Of a stretch of DNA of 64,000 nt, positions 19,749-31,434 are shown piece by piece (the stretch's first letter is position 1; each line of letters starts with the position of its first letter). The stretch is from Eutreptiella sp. 'Long Island Sound 2002' (taxonomy: Eukaryota > Euglenozoa > Euglenophyceae > Eutreptiales > Eutreptiaceae), in assembly GCA_964036045.1 (NCBI GenBank), contig CAXIWF010000588.1:39001-103000 (forward strand), given 5' to 3'. A program made the translations under genes and the position numbers. Under the pieces are notes generated by a model. It was not told the DNA's origin and made no database searches. It saw only the letters and a list, made by a program, of their open reading frames with translations.

Positions 19749-20810
19749 GCATGCCCCCCCATCCCCCAGGGCTTTGCTTGAAGGGGAGGGGGTGCGATCG
19801 CGGAAATTCCAGAGCGGTTGCGGAGCGGTCGCAGGGGGTGTGAAGCGGTTGGGGGGCGGTTACTGGCGGTTGGAAGTGCGGTTGGGGCCGGTGTTGGGGT
19901 ATGGGAATGCGTTTGGGGTAGAGTCAGGGCCGGAGTGTTTGGGGGGGAGGGGGGGTACCCCCCCCTCCCTGAAGCGATTCCCTGCCCATCCCCCCCCCCC
20001 CTGGCCTGCGCACTCCTTCACCCCCTTCCCCGCCCTCTCCATTCTCTGAGGGCCTCGCTCCACGCACCCTCTCCGCATCCCTCCCCCTCCCCCTCTTCGC
20101 TCCCCCAACACCCCCCCCCCCCGCCTTCTCTGTGGCCCTTTTGCCGGTTCCCATACCCGTGTGTGCCCTGCCCACGGGGAACGCCCCAGCGGCCCACACG
20201 CCCCGAATCCTCGCGTCCTCAGGGGCAAAGGGGGTATCAGAACGACAACCGGAGGACGACTGTAGGAGGGACCCCCTCTTCCCCCTGGACCCCCCCCCCC
20301 CCGCACCCGGACTTAGAATTCGGGAAACGATGAAATTTACAAAAGGAACACTCCCTTTGGGACCTTTTCGGTGCCCAAACGGTTGGACTCCGGCGTGGGG
20401 GGCGTTCAGACCCAGATCACGACACCACCCCCCCCCCCCCCCCACCAGCCCACCCTCCGCCGGGAGGTCCAAAGTGTTGAGGAGGTCTGGGCCTTGGCCT
20501 AAACCTGATGCCAAAGGCGCCGGAAATTGTTTGACATACGGTGGGGGGGTTAGAAATTGACTTCCCCCTCCGTGTTACGCACACAATGCTCAGACTTTTA
20601 TGGGGAACCCCAATGTGCAGCCAAAACAGGAGAAAGCCTTTCACCCCTGACCCCCCCCCCCTCCCCCCCCGGGACCGGACCCCCATCGGGTAAAGTGTTG
20701 TTTCAAGACCCCCGCATACGTGTGTTTAACATGATCAGTGCGACTGGGGGATCATTGTAAGGTATGTCTGTTGGGATGCCCGGGACCCCCCCCCCCCACC
20801 GCAGCGATGC

Positions 20811-22193
20811 ATGCACAAGCTGAACCAGCACATGGGGCGGCCCACGTGGGACCAGTTCCAAGCGTTGTGGCTGAAAGTGTTGCGTGGGTGGGAAGAACAC
20901 CCGTCCCCCATCCTCCCCACGGATGAAATTACACTGCTGATAAAGGCCCTGGAGTCCATGAGGGACGGTACTGTTCTACAGCACCCACGAGTGGCGGTCT
21001 CATCCACCAGGTCCCCCCCCCAACTGCGCCTGCCAGCGCGCAAGCGGCCCAAAAAATTCCAACATGCAGAGGGGTTGGCAGCACGGTGCGAAGAAATCAT
21101 CCGCGGATACCAACAACAGGGATGGCAAATCATCTATCCAGACGGGTCGTCGGAAAAACATCCAGAAGTAGGATGGGTGGGGGGCTACGGTGTATTTTTT
21201 GGGGACGAACGGGACACTGCAGAGTTCATCCCGGTGGAAGAAGACCAAACAAACAACAGAGGGGAACTACGAGCCGCCCTCCGCAGCCTGCAGGGACACC
21301 GCGCAGGGCAACGGTCGCTGATATGTCCGGACTCACTACTGGTTGTTAACGGGGTGCTGGGCTGGGCACAGCGCTGGAGGCGACATAAGTGGCACAATTC
21401 AGCGGGTAAAGTGAAGCACGTGGACCTCTGGATCCAGATCCTGGAGCTCGTAGAGCGGTGGGGAGAGGAAGTCAAGTGGCTACACATACCGTCCCACATC
21501 GGCATCAAAGGAAATGGACGGGCGGACCACCTCGCCGATGTGGGACGCCGCCGGTCACCGCTCCTCTTCGGGCGCATTTCAAGGCGCCCACACCCGACAG
21601 AGAAGGAAGACGCCCCCCTGCCAGAGGAGACATCCATCTGGGGGTGGGAGGAAAACGAGTACTCGCAGTCGCTAACGCCACTCACAGCCCCGCACGAGGC
21701 GGCGATGCCCAGTACACCGCCGGTAACACAGTCGTACACCCCAGTTACAACGCCATCAGGGCGCCCAACCCCCCTTTCACCACTGTGGGATATCGAGGTG
21801 TGTACACCGGTGCAAATCAAAAAGAAACAACGCCAGGCCACACCAGGATCCACACTCCAGTGGTCGGCGGTACGCGGCCCGTTGCCTAATCACACGGAGG
21901 CCACGCCAGCCACAAGCCGGCGAACGAGCACGCCCTACCGTGTGGGACCAGCGAGAACCACGTTCCACACGCCACAATCCCTGTCACCCATGTCCCCCCG
22001 AGTGTCCCTGCAGCTGCTAGCATCGTTGGAGCTGGTGGCAATGGAGGGCGAAGAACCCCTGTCCCCCCGGAAGGAACTGAACTATGAGACTTCGTCACAG
22101 GAGCCCCACTCGGATGCATCCGCGCCGGGCTCCCCCTCCACGGCTTCAACGATGTCATGCAGCACTGAAGGGTCACGATGCCTTACCCCCTGA
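20811..22193 (+). CDS. RNase H-domain ORF nested in murC intron 2, intact
   Basis: A 460-aa ORF. The first 95 residues (RPTWDQFQALWLKVLRGW...) match nothing I know. An RNase HI domain follows at about 100-245 with all catalytic acids: YPDGSSEK, NNRGEL, CPDSLL, GNGRADHLAD, plus the PSHI histidine. A Pro/Ser/Thr-rich tail of about 200 residues ends with PSTASTMS, similar to DTASTVS in the ORF at 1-825. A possible small intron lies just upstream (AAG|GTATGT at about 20759 to ACCGCAG at 20804), so the coding part may extend further 5'. It probably belongs to a retroelement or a domesticated derivative; no reverse transcriptase is adjacent. It lies in the same sense as murC. Confidence 0.7.
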   Translation: MHKLNQHMGRPTWDQFQALWLKVLRGWEEHPSPILPTDEITLLIKALESMRDGTVLQHPRVAVSSTRSPPQLRLPARKRPKKFQHAEGLAARCEEIIRGYQQQGWQIIYPDGSSEKHPEVGWVGGYGVFFGDERDTAEFIPVEEDQTNNRGELRAALRSLQGHRAGQRSLICPDSLLVVNGVLGWAQRWRRHKWHNSAGKVKHVDLWIQILELVERWGEEVKWLHIPSHIGIKGNGRADHLADVGRRRSPLLFGRISRRPHPTEKEDAPLPEETSIWGWEENEYSQSLTPLTAPHEAAMPSTPPVTQSYTPVTTPSGRPTPLSPLWDIEVCTPVQIKKKQRQATPGSTLQWSAVRGPLPNHTEATPATSRRTSTPYRVGPARTTFHTPQSLSPMSPRVSLQLLASLELVAMEGEEPLSPRKELNYETSSQEPHSDASAPGSPSTASTMSCSTEGSRCLTP

Positions 22194-22571
22194 GTGTTGA
22201 ATGTTGAATGTCTTTGACCTTAACCGATCCTGTACCCACTGGGTTTTTCAACCTAAGGCCCCAGCAAAGCCCGACCTAGTGTGGCCGAATGGGGCCAGCT
22301 ACAGCAGCACCACGGGAAGGGAGTGACCATTGACCCGGATGCACGCATAACCCTGTAGAGCCCAGGAAGCGAATGCAGCGAGCGGACACAGGGACGAGGA
22401 ATGAACTGCTGAACAGACCTCGAGCTGAGGCTCCGCCGAACATTGGCAGATTGGACAGATGGCGATGACAGCTGTGGGGCAGGCGCAGCCAGAGCCAAAT
22501 GCGGACACTGCAACCTGACCATTTGAGGCCCACCGTGCGCTACCAGCCCCACCCAGGCCAGCCCCAAGCCC

Positions 22572-22770
22572 CCCCCCCCCACAGGGCCGCTGACTGCAGT
22601 GAGCTCAAGGCAACCTTCCCCCCTCGTTTGAGGTGTGCTGCAGTGCAGCAGGTCAAACAATGAACGGAGGTTTGTGGCGATGACCATATGCCTGTGACGC
22701 GGGGGTATATGTGAGCTTTGTATCTGTTCCTTTATGGCCCACCCATGGGGCCCAAAAAGTGAAGGGGGGG
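22572..22770 (+). repeat. C-run/G-run bounded repeat
   Basis: About 200 bp running from a C run at 22569-22581 to a G run at 22765-22775. It contains GCTGCAGTGCAGCAGGTCA, ATGACCATATGCCTGTGACG and TATCTGTTCCTTTATGGCCC, homologous to the copies at 1965-2415. Confidence 0.6.
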
Positions 22771-25582
22771 GGGGTTTGGTGTCAGGATTTGAGTCTGAAC
22801 GCCCCCTGTGGCCCTAATGTAAAGGCCATGAGGACCCCACATGATACCGCAAGCGTTGTGCAGCCACCGGGTGTGTGTGGCCCTTGGAGTGCTCCTGGTT
22901 GACAGGGTGGCAGGTACTCTGCTTTGGGGCTTCCATAGGGGAGGGTGGATTTGGATTTCAGGCCCAGGGCACTTCCCCAAAAGGGCCGCACCGGGCGTTT
23001 GGTGGGCAGATGTGCCCCGATGCCACTATGAACGGGTGAAGTGTCACGTCAGAAAAAGAAATATATAAAAAATTATAAAAAAAATTTTCGAGTGCCACGC
23101 GAGTACACTCGCTTGACACTTCTTTACACTCGTGTGACACTTCCCCTCACTGTGAACTGTGACCTGCAAGAATGCAAAGTTCATTCTGACACCCGCACGG
23201 TAGACAGCCGCCACTGCCGCTGCTTGCCTGATCTTGCTCCCGCCAGAGTGCCACTGGGAGCTGCGTTCTTGCAGTATTTCGTTGGTTGCCAAACTGGTCC
23301 ACAACAACGAGGGGTATGGGGAGGGTATTGGGAAGGCTGCAGACCTCCTCGGGCGGCCAACGATATCCCATCTCGCCTCCTGTGAACAGTTGACAACATG
23401 GCGCGAGTAGGCAATGCCACCAAGGCCCACGGGGGAGCCGACTCCGGGGGTTCTAGGACGCCAACTACCCCCCCCCCCCCCCCAAAGGGGTCTCTGGCCA
23501 ACAGTTAGTTGCCAAACGTGTCGCCCTCAGGAGTCAATGGGCGCCAAAGGCGCCCGACGCTCCATGGGCACCAAAGGTGCCCGAAGGAAAAATTTGTCCA
23601 TTGCACATTATACTTAAACCCAACCCAAGGCCTCACATTACGAATGCCGTGATGTGACTCTGGCACACCTTTGTGCACTGTAATTTGAGCCTACACTTTT
23701 ATGCCGCATCGCTAGACACCAGATAGTGCGATCACACCACTCGCTGCAGACTTGTGTCCACAGCACCCCTACAACACTGCCGATGGCCTCACAAAGGAAA
23801 GGCAGTCACCGGATGCTGTGTTTCTTGGGGGACGTATGCGATGGGATGGCTGCAGTGCCTCGCCTCAAATTCCCAAATGCAGTACCCAGCACCGCACAAC
23901 TGCCCACAAGCACCTGCACCACTGGAAAGCTCAGAGTCCCAAACTCTGGCCCTTGGCTTGGCACCGAGGTCCCTTGGAGGTGCATGGCTGGATATACCTA
24001 GACAAAGCAATTGAAGAGGACCAGCACCACGTGACATGCTTTTGCGCCCTCCTCTCATCAACAAGCTGCTTTCATCACTCCGCCCCCCCAAAACCAGAGA
24101 GAGGTCCACCACTAATACATGATAGCACACCACCGAGGCAAGGTCTCTATGCCACCCAAAGGCAGCGAAGGACTGCTGTGATGATATCAATCCGGAATGG
24201 CCTTTCCGTCGCATTAAAAGTCGTCCCAGACCCCATCTGCCGGCAACATTAGAAGGCAAGTCAGAGCAGCGAGATGAGTGTCCAGGGGGCAGCATGGTCT
24301 AGAGGAGGCTAACAGCTTGGGTTCTGGCAAGACGGTTAGGCTTCTTGAAGAGGAGGTGCCATCGTTTTGGTGCAACTGACTCTATTTTTGGCCAACTTTG
24401 ATTTCTTGGTTTTCTCAGTTTGTCGTTTCTCCTTGCGGTTTACCCTCCATTTTCATTGTGTTTGGTTGGTGTGTATGTTTGCTGTCTGATCGGCTTGGCA
24501 GATTTTGCCACATCAGCACGAACGGTGGTCTTTGCGTTCTACGGGGAGACAGGGGAGGGGCAAGGCGTAGGACTCATTCCTCCTGCCACCCCGCCGTGCC
24601 CGGACAGGGAAGAGGATAGGGCACCTAGGGCCTTACCTCAAACCCGGGCCTGTCGCTGACCTGCTTTGTGAACGATCGGCGGACAATTGGGGGAACTTCG
24701 GTCATGAGTTAAAAAGGGCGGGGGGCGTCTTTGCGTCATTGTTTTCGACCCACATTCGTTCCCCATGTTATGGAGGGCGTTGCAACAACGGGTTCGTGTC
24801 GCTTCTTAACTCCTCACCACATGACACCGCCCCTACACATGCGACTGCCGTGGGCAGACATCTGGGCATTCCCAGTCACTGTCAATCGCTCCCAAGAGAA
24901 ACTCGATACCGTGGGCTGCAGGGCTCTGGTCACATGCATCAGGCAATGGGTCACTCGCCGGAAGTGCAGTCACAGTTTGGCGTTGGGCCGGCCCCTCCGT
25001 CAGGCAGCGCAGCAGATGGGGGGGCACTCACAGCTCCCAGCGCTTGAGCTGTAGCCCATGCCCTACCCCCAGGGCCTGCACGGGGATATCTGGTCTGGGG
25101 AACAGGGGTCGTGAAACGGACCTGAAGTGCAGTGGGGTGGCCTGTCTGCTGACCCACGCACGGTGCGGCGCACATGGGACCTGCTCACAGGGACCAGGTG
25201 AGCCATGGCCCTGGGTCGAGTGCCCCGGCAGCCGCCAGCCTCCTCGCCACGCCCTCTGCATGGCCTCTCTCTGTGTGGCCTCCTTACGCATTCCTGATGA
25301 CCACCCCTGTTCTCTGCCTCTCCCTGCCCCTGCCTTCGGGACGCGTCCCCAATCAAGGGGCGGAGGATTGCGGTTCGCATTTTTTCGTGATTTTCTGCAA
25401 TTTCGCAGTTTGCCCCCCAATTTTTCGCAATTTTCTGCAATTTCGCAGTTCCCCCCCCCCCCCCAATTTTTCGCAATTTTCTGCATTTTCGCAGTTTCCC
25501 CCCCAATTTTTCGCGATTCTCTACAATCCCTCGATGGCCTCTCCTTTGCTGTCTTCCCTCTGCCCTGCTGATTCGTCTCCAG

Positions 25583-26119
25583 GGCTTCCCCATTGCAGCG
25601 GCGCTGGAGGCACTCACGGCATTCTCTGGCACTCAGCGCCGATTCGAGTTCAAAGGCGAGGCCCGGGGCGTCCGGGTGTACAGCGACTATGCGCATCACC
25701 CGACAGAGGTCCGGTGCACCCTGCAGGCCGCGCGGGCCGTAGCAGGGGCTGGCCACGTGCTGGCCATCCTGGAGCCCCACATGCACTGCCGGACACGGGT
25801 CTTCGCCGAGGCCTTTGCCGAGAGCCTCGGGGACAGCGACTACGCCTTTGTCAAGGATATCTTCGCCTCCCGTGGAACTCCGGAGGAGGGGGTAGACAGC
25901 AGCACCATCACCAGCCGGTCTCGATTCCCGGACCAAGTCCGGGCGTGTTGCGGGTGGCATGAGGCGTTTGAGCAGGGGGTCCCGCTGCTCCGGGAAGGGG
26001 ATGTGGTGGTCTTGATGTCCGCGGGGCCTGAGCCTCCAGCGCCAGCGCTGCTTTCGGCACTGAAGCTGTCGGGGTCTATCGAGACGTCTGAAGAATCTGG
26101 GCAGACCCTTCATAGTTGA
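25583..26119 (+). CDS. murC: MurC exon 3 of 3
   Basis: This exon encodes the C-terminal amino-acid-binding domain. It reads GFPIAAALEALTAFSG, RRFEFKG, VYSDYAHHPTEV (the family's DYAHHPTE signature, about residue 348), then LEPHMHCRTRVFAEAFAESL and a final VLMSAGPEPPAPALLSAL before a 20-residue polar tail. Two places differ from the usual text: the PHLYSRT region reads PHMHCRT, and the late GAGD motif reads SAGP. The frame and length are otherwise intact, so a working enzyme is likely, but the lost Asp near the end is odd. Confidence 0.92.
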   Translation, partial: GFPIAAALEALTAFSGTQRRFEFKGEARGVRVYSDYAHHPTEVRCTLQAARAVAGAGHVLAILEPHMHCRTRVFAEAFAESLGDSDYAFVKDIFASRGTPEEGVDSSTITSRSRFPDQVRACCGWHEAFEQGVPLLREGDVVVLMSAGPEPPAPALLSALKLSGSIETSEESGQTLHS

Positions 26120-26539
26120 TACCTGCCCGGCATTTGTCCAAGCACGACAGACAAATTTGTCCGGTCCGTAGTGCACACATTGCTTCACCGAGGAAGCGAC
26201 ACTTCCACAACCAATTTTTTTGACATTGTGACCAGCCAGAATGACCATGATCCATATGTCAAGATGGTGGAACCTTCTTTATGCGATCTCACCCTATTTG
26301 TCCAGTAGGTTTCTGGGGCAGGAGAGTGTTGGGACTTTGCGTCATGGAGTAGCACACTTGGGATCCCCGAGAAGACAGGGGTTTTGCGGCCATTTTGACT
26401 CCTCCCTGTTGTGCGGACCCTGAGAGCCAGGGGTCTTGTATCCATTTTGATAATCCCACAGAAGGTAGGGATTCTCTAGCCCTTTTGACTCCTCCCCGCC
26501 GTGGGGACTCCGAGAAGGCAGGGGTGCCATGTTGATTCT

Positions 26540-27065
26540 CCCCCCGCCTTCTTTTACTGGACCCTTTTTTTTAGGAGGCCTTTCTTTACTTTACCCTTTT
26601 TTTGGGAGGCCTTTTTTTATTTTACCCTTTTTTTGGGAGGCCTTTTTTTACTAGACCCTTTTTTTAGGAGGGTTTTTTTTACTAGACCCTTTTTCTTGGA
26701 GGGCTTTTTTTACTCGTCCTTTTTTGTAGGAGGCCGTTTTTTACTGGACTGGATTTTCCGGAGGCCTATTTTACCAGACCCTTTTTTTTAGGAGGCCTTT
26801 TTTTTACTAGACCCGTTTTTGAGGAGGCCTTTTTTTACTTGACCCTTTTTTCAGGAGGCCTTTTTTTACTCGTCCTTTTTTTTAGGAGGGCCTTTTTCAG
26901 TAGACGCTCTTTTTCGGAGGCCATTTTTCCACTAGACCCTTTTTTTAGGAGGCCCTGCTTTAGTGGACCCTTTTTTTTAGGAGGTCATTTTCACTAGAAC
27001 CTTTTTTTAGTAGGCATTTTTTTACTTTACCCTTTTTTTAGGGGGTTTTTTCTTTACTAGACCCG
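26540..27065 (+). repeat. T-run minisatellite, about 30-bp unit
   Basis: About 17 imperfect units of the form TTTTTTAGGAGGCC then TTTTTTTACTAGACCC. The + strand Phe/Leu-rich ORF at 26501-26791 is a by-product. Confidence 0.85.
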
Positions 27066-28400
27066 TATCATATTCAATTCCATTTCAATTTCAATTTTGT
27101 TTGTGGGATCTGCACCCTTTTTAGCTGGGCTATAGAGTGCACCACTTCACCCTCCCTTTTCCCACCTGTGGAGATGACGGACACATGCAGGAGAGTATGG
27201 GCCTAGAACCTAACCAACCTCGCCGTATTATACGGGTCTTAGACTGGAAAATAATTCATTTCCCATAAACTCCTATCAAGCAAGCAAGCTTTAAGGACTC
27301 CGCCCATTCTCTTATAGAACGTAGGGCGGAGCCCTGGGTAACCCGGCAAGGGTTAATACCGTGTGCAAGCGTGTGGCCTAAGCCATTTTAATGCGTCATA
27401 TGCATGCAGAAAGGGAGGCAGTTCCTTTGGTACACAAAGGATCACGCACATAAACCAACAATCTCAACCAGGAGGTGGGCTCCTCCTCGGCTTACTCACC
27501 TTACTCACCATGCACAGAGTGTGAATGCCGAAACAAACGAGCGCAAAGACAACCCTCAGCGCTTAAACAACCCTACAACGATTTAAAACAACCCTAAGCG
27601 ATTAATGCATCGTGAGTATGACTCTCTTTTTCTTTTGTCACCTGCAGAAGAGCGAACAGGATGGGCGGCAAAAAAACGACACAAAGCGAAGCCTAACATT
27701 TAGAGCAACACTACTTTAACGTGAACCTGTGGAGAAAAGGGGAGAGTGAATGAGGGCACAGGGAAAACACAACAACGCGTGACTACGTGAGTTAGGCACA
27801 TGCATCGCGAGCACAACGCGAACTCTAACCTTATGTGCGCGCTGCGTGCTCCATTCGTGTAGCATATTTTTCATCCGTTGTTTTACCTGTCCAGAGCAGG
27901 AAGCAGGAATACCCGAACAACCTTGGCGTTTTAACGAAACGAGCAACACGAACACAATGCATACGTGTGGAATGACAAGAACATACCTGAGAAGCGGGTT
28001 GTCCGCTTACTCTGTTTTGTTGGTCCTACTTCACTGCTTTTTTCTAAGGTTTATAAAAAATTTTGATGCAACCGAGCACAAATTTCTATTACAAGCTTTT
28101 AAAAACATGGTTCACACCTTTGTTTTAGTGTGCCGTTTTGCTTCCGTAGCCTTTTTTGTGGGCGCGGCTATGTTGCGCTTGTCTACGACTGTTAGTTTTG
28201 GAATAAATTTGACGATTTTTAACGTCTCTACGTCGAATTTTAGCGATTTGACTTTTAAAATTGCTAACCCTACCGCTAAGCCGCAGGATTCACACCCGGT
28301 TGGTTTCATTTTCTATTTTTTTCAGCTCCTGCAGTTTTGTGCACTCCATTGGCAGTATTGCTTTGCCCTGGCCCTTGGTCAGGATGTTTATTAAAACACT
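27066..28400. other. No supported gene
   Basis: The sequence is more AT-rich than the murC region. A 182-codon ORF (27846-28394, +) has hydrophobic stretches but no recognisable motif and is opposed by an overlapping ORF. At 27235-27345 the DNA contains ACTCCGCCCATTC and GGGCGGAGCCCTGGG, an imperfect inverted repeat. Confidence 0.35.
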
Positions 28401-28412
28401 GTATATACAGCA

Positions 28413-28505
28413 ATGGCCGTCCGCATTAGAGCGTTCGACCATACCCTAGTGGGTAACCATGTGTACTCTTGGGAGGAGGTCCTGGGTTCCATCCCCTCTA
28501 CCCCC
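28413..28505 (+). ncRNA. tRNA-like sequence, probably the head of a SINE or a tRNA pseudogene
   Basis: ATGGCCGTCCGCATTAGAGC resembles a D-arm with an internal A-box promoter. GGTCCTGGGTTCCATCCCC about 55 bases later resembles a T-arm with a B-box (consensus GGTTCGANTCC, two mismatches). Between them lies CCATACCCTAGTGGGTAACC, which can form a small stem. The acceptor ends do not pair convincingly, so a functional tRNA is unlikely. A T run (AAATTTTTGTT) follows, as expected of a Pol III unit. Confidence 0.35.
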
Positions 28506-29535
28506 AAATTTTTGTTAAAAGTTTTCGCTCAACGCCGGTGGCTTTTGAGGAATGCCCCTTCGTAGGGACAGCATACACGGTACATTACACTGTTTTTCAA
28601 CGGTACCAGCAGTGTGATCGGCTTCTATGAACTGATGAGAGTGTCAATTGCTGGTTTGAAGCATTTTCTGAGGTAATTTCAGGGTAATTTGAGCCTTTTT
28701 CTTTGGTCTTACTAGCTTGATCAACCAAGGGGGAGTCAGAAAAACTCACTACTCAAATGTTTCACCTACGTATTGTGGGCCTACTTTTTCAACTGATTCT
28801 GGATTCCGTTGCTTGGCTAAGTTGGCCAAGCCATATTCTGTGTGTGGCCCAACCTACATGCTCCTGATTCCTAACCAATTCCATTGTATCTCAAAGTGTG
28901 CACATGAACTGCTTAGGACTATCCTTGGGGCCAGATTTATGCCAGTTTTCATTTTAAAACCAACTGCTTTGTTTATAATTGATTGAAGCTTTGTATTGAG
29001 ACCTGCATTGTTCATTCTCCTCTTTTGCTACATATGCTTTGAATTGGAAGGATATACACCTGAATTTGATTTTGATCCGGTATTTGGCCTGCTTTGCATT
29101 TCTACTTTGTAATTTAGCACCTGGGGAAACTCTATCAAGGTTTTCATCATCAAAAACACCAAGCAAGAAGGAATACAAACACAACAAGGCACACCAGAAT
29201 ACTTTTGCGAGCATCTTCCATAAATGTACGTTTGACGAGCGCAAAGCCTTCACAACCTGTTGCGCAGGGGTAGGGGTACCGGCAAACCCGTGAAAGAAGG
29301 GTTGAAAACTGCTCTTGCTTTTGCTGATGCATTGGCCACCGTGGAACAGCATCTTTGGGGTCTCAGTTAGCAGCAAGTCGCATACAGCAATCAATTACAC
29401 GCGCACATTCACAATATACTCGATTATGACAATTTTGTATATAATTCTGGGTATGAGGGTGATGACAGCTCACAGGCGTCTCCCTTTTAGAAGCCGTATT
29501 AATAATCTCTTTGTTACTCTTCGACTTTGTTACTC
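28506..29535. other. No supported gene
   Basis: Short ORFs on both strands overlap each other. None shows a recognisable motif. Confidence 0.4.
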
Positions 29536-29539
29536 CCTA

Positions 29540-30270
29540 CTTTGTTTCACTTGGAGGGATGTGTTTTTCGCTTCGAAGGAGGTATGTTTCACTTGGACGG
29601 AGACCCAAAACTCATGGAGAGAAGTATTTTTCACTTCGATAGGGGTATTTTTCACTTGGAGAAGGGTGTTGTTCAATTGGAGAGAAGTGTTTTTTACTTG
29701 GACTGAGGTGATTTTCAAATGCAGGAAGGTATGTTTCACTTGGAGAGAGACCCAAAACTTAGGAAAGGGGGTGTTTTTCACTTCGACGGAAACCCCAAAA
29801 CTCATGGCGGGAAGTGTTTTTCACTTGGACGGAGGCGTTTCTCACTTGGAGAGAAGTTTTTTTCAATCGGACGGAGGTGGTTCTCAATTAGAAGGAGGTG
29901 TTTTTCCTTTGGAGAGAGGTGCTTTTCACTTGGGGTGAGATGCAAAACTCGTAGAGAGACGTGTTTTTCACTTGGAGGGAGACCCAAAACACATGGGGGG
30001 AGGTGCTTTTCACTTGGAAGGAGACCCCAAACTCATGGAAGGCCGTGTGTTTTTCAATTGGAATGAGGTGTTTTTCACTTGGAGGGAGACCCAAAACTCA
30101 TTGAGGGACGTGTTTTTCACTTGGAGGGAGGCCCAAAACTCATGGGGGGGGGGGGTTCACTTGGAGGGAGACCCTGAACGTATGGAATTCGGTGTCTTTC
30201 AATTGGAGGAACGTGTTTTTCACTTGGTGGAGGGTGTTTTTCAATGGCAGGAAGGTTTTTTCATTTAGAG
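29540..30270 (+). repeat. Minisatellite, GTGTTTTTCACTTGGA.GGAG unit
   Basis: About 20 degenerate units of 30-60 bp built from GTGTTTTTCACTTGGAGGGA and ACCCAAAACTCATGG. ORFs on both strands here (29315-30268) merely translate the repeat. Confidence 0.85.
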
Positions 30271-31434
30271 GGAGGACTTAGCAGAACTGTGCAAACGATA
30301 ATAATAACAATAATATCCTCACCATGGAATAGCAGTAATACTAAATGATAATAATAAAATAGGGTATTTTTTTAGCACCTCCGGGGAACATTTGACCCTC
30401 TCCGTGGAATATTTAGCACCTGCGTGGAACATATGACAGATCCGCCTGTCGCCTGTTCATGGGAGGTCTTCCGCAGTCTGACCGCGGCTGACCGGCGGAG
30501 CGGCGCGTGCGACCAAAAGTTTGATTTGCGGCAAGTTTTGCCCCCACTGGGCATAGGGTCAGGGTTGACAAATTTGATGGCCTTCTGCAGAATGCAATCC
30601 TCAGCAACTTCCAACTCGGTCACTCACTCGATGGGGGCACTTAGGCTCAAGTCAAATACACAACTAGCGCGCCGCCTACCTAAGCGGAAGGTTCCATGCA
30701 AGTTTAAATCTGGGGGGTTGGTGGCACGATTCTTTCCATGTTATGTCCGATTTAACAGCCCGAATGTGAAGCGATTCATCGGCTATAAAATGCCGTTGAA
30801 TCGATTTTGTGCCTGGACGCGTACATCTATCATGTGTCGGAAAATTGTCGACTCCCGCGTCTAGCAGCATTACGACAATGCTCCATGCTTCTCAAATAGG
30901 GGCCGTGGGAAGTAACAGGGAGATGATTCTTTGCCATGAGTCCATGCACTACCTTGAGCTCGATGATTCCCTCTCTCCCTTGTAAACGTCCACGGATGCA
31001 CTCAAACAAGTCACATATAACGTGAGGTCACCAGTGTGGGTCCTTGCTTAGGCTTCTCAAACGTCTTCGCTTGCTCAAGATTGTAGGTGTCAAACCATGA
31101 TTTGGGGTGGGTACCAAGAACGTCAGCTTCATGCGCTTGGGTTTCCCCACAATTTTTGGGTTTTCAAAAATAACCCATGTCACATTTGCTGCATTGCGTG
31201 GTTCTTTTGTGTTGGTTCAACGTGAAAGTACCTTCGGACACGCAGGCACAGTTGTATGCATGGATAAAGCGACGGGGAGAGTGGGACACACCACACACAG
31301 AGAAGGGCATCTGGACCACTGGTATGGGGGACTTCAATGGAACACAACACACGGTGGTCCAAACAAGAAGTGTCCGAAGTGATGTATGTAGTGATGATGG
31401 TCACATGAATGCACATGCCCGAGACAAGTAGATT
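30271..31434. other. No supported gene
   Basis: Starts with an AATAAT-rich stretch (30296-30360), then unique-looking DNA. ORFs of up to 146 codons show no recognisable domain. Confidence 0.4.

Larger units (their letters stand above)
19749..25582 (+). other. murC intron 2 (5,834 bp, GC-AG)
   Basis: The donor is CTG|GCATGC and the acceptor TTCGTCTCCAG|GGC. The word CCAGGGCTT occurs near the donor (19766-19774) and spans the acceptor (25579-25587). The first 250 bp repeat the GGCGGTT-rich sequence that precedes exon 2. The intron contains the intact RNase H ORF 20811-22193, a C/G-tract repeat (22572-22770), and near its 3' end repeated TTTTTCGCAATTTTCTGCA words (25380-25515). Between 22800 and 25370 no gene is supported. 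Confidence 0.8.

Noticed and set aside
29315-30268. Phe/Thr/Glu-rich ORFs
   Set aside because: They translate the CACTTGGAGG minisatellite.
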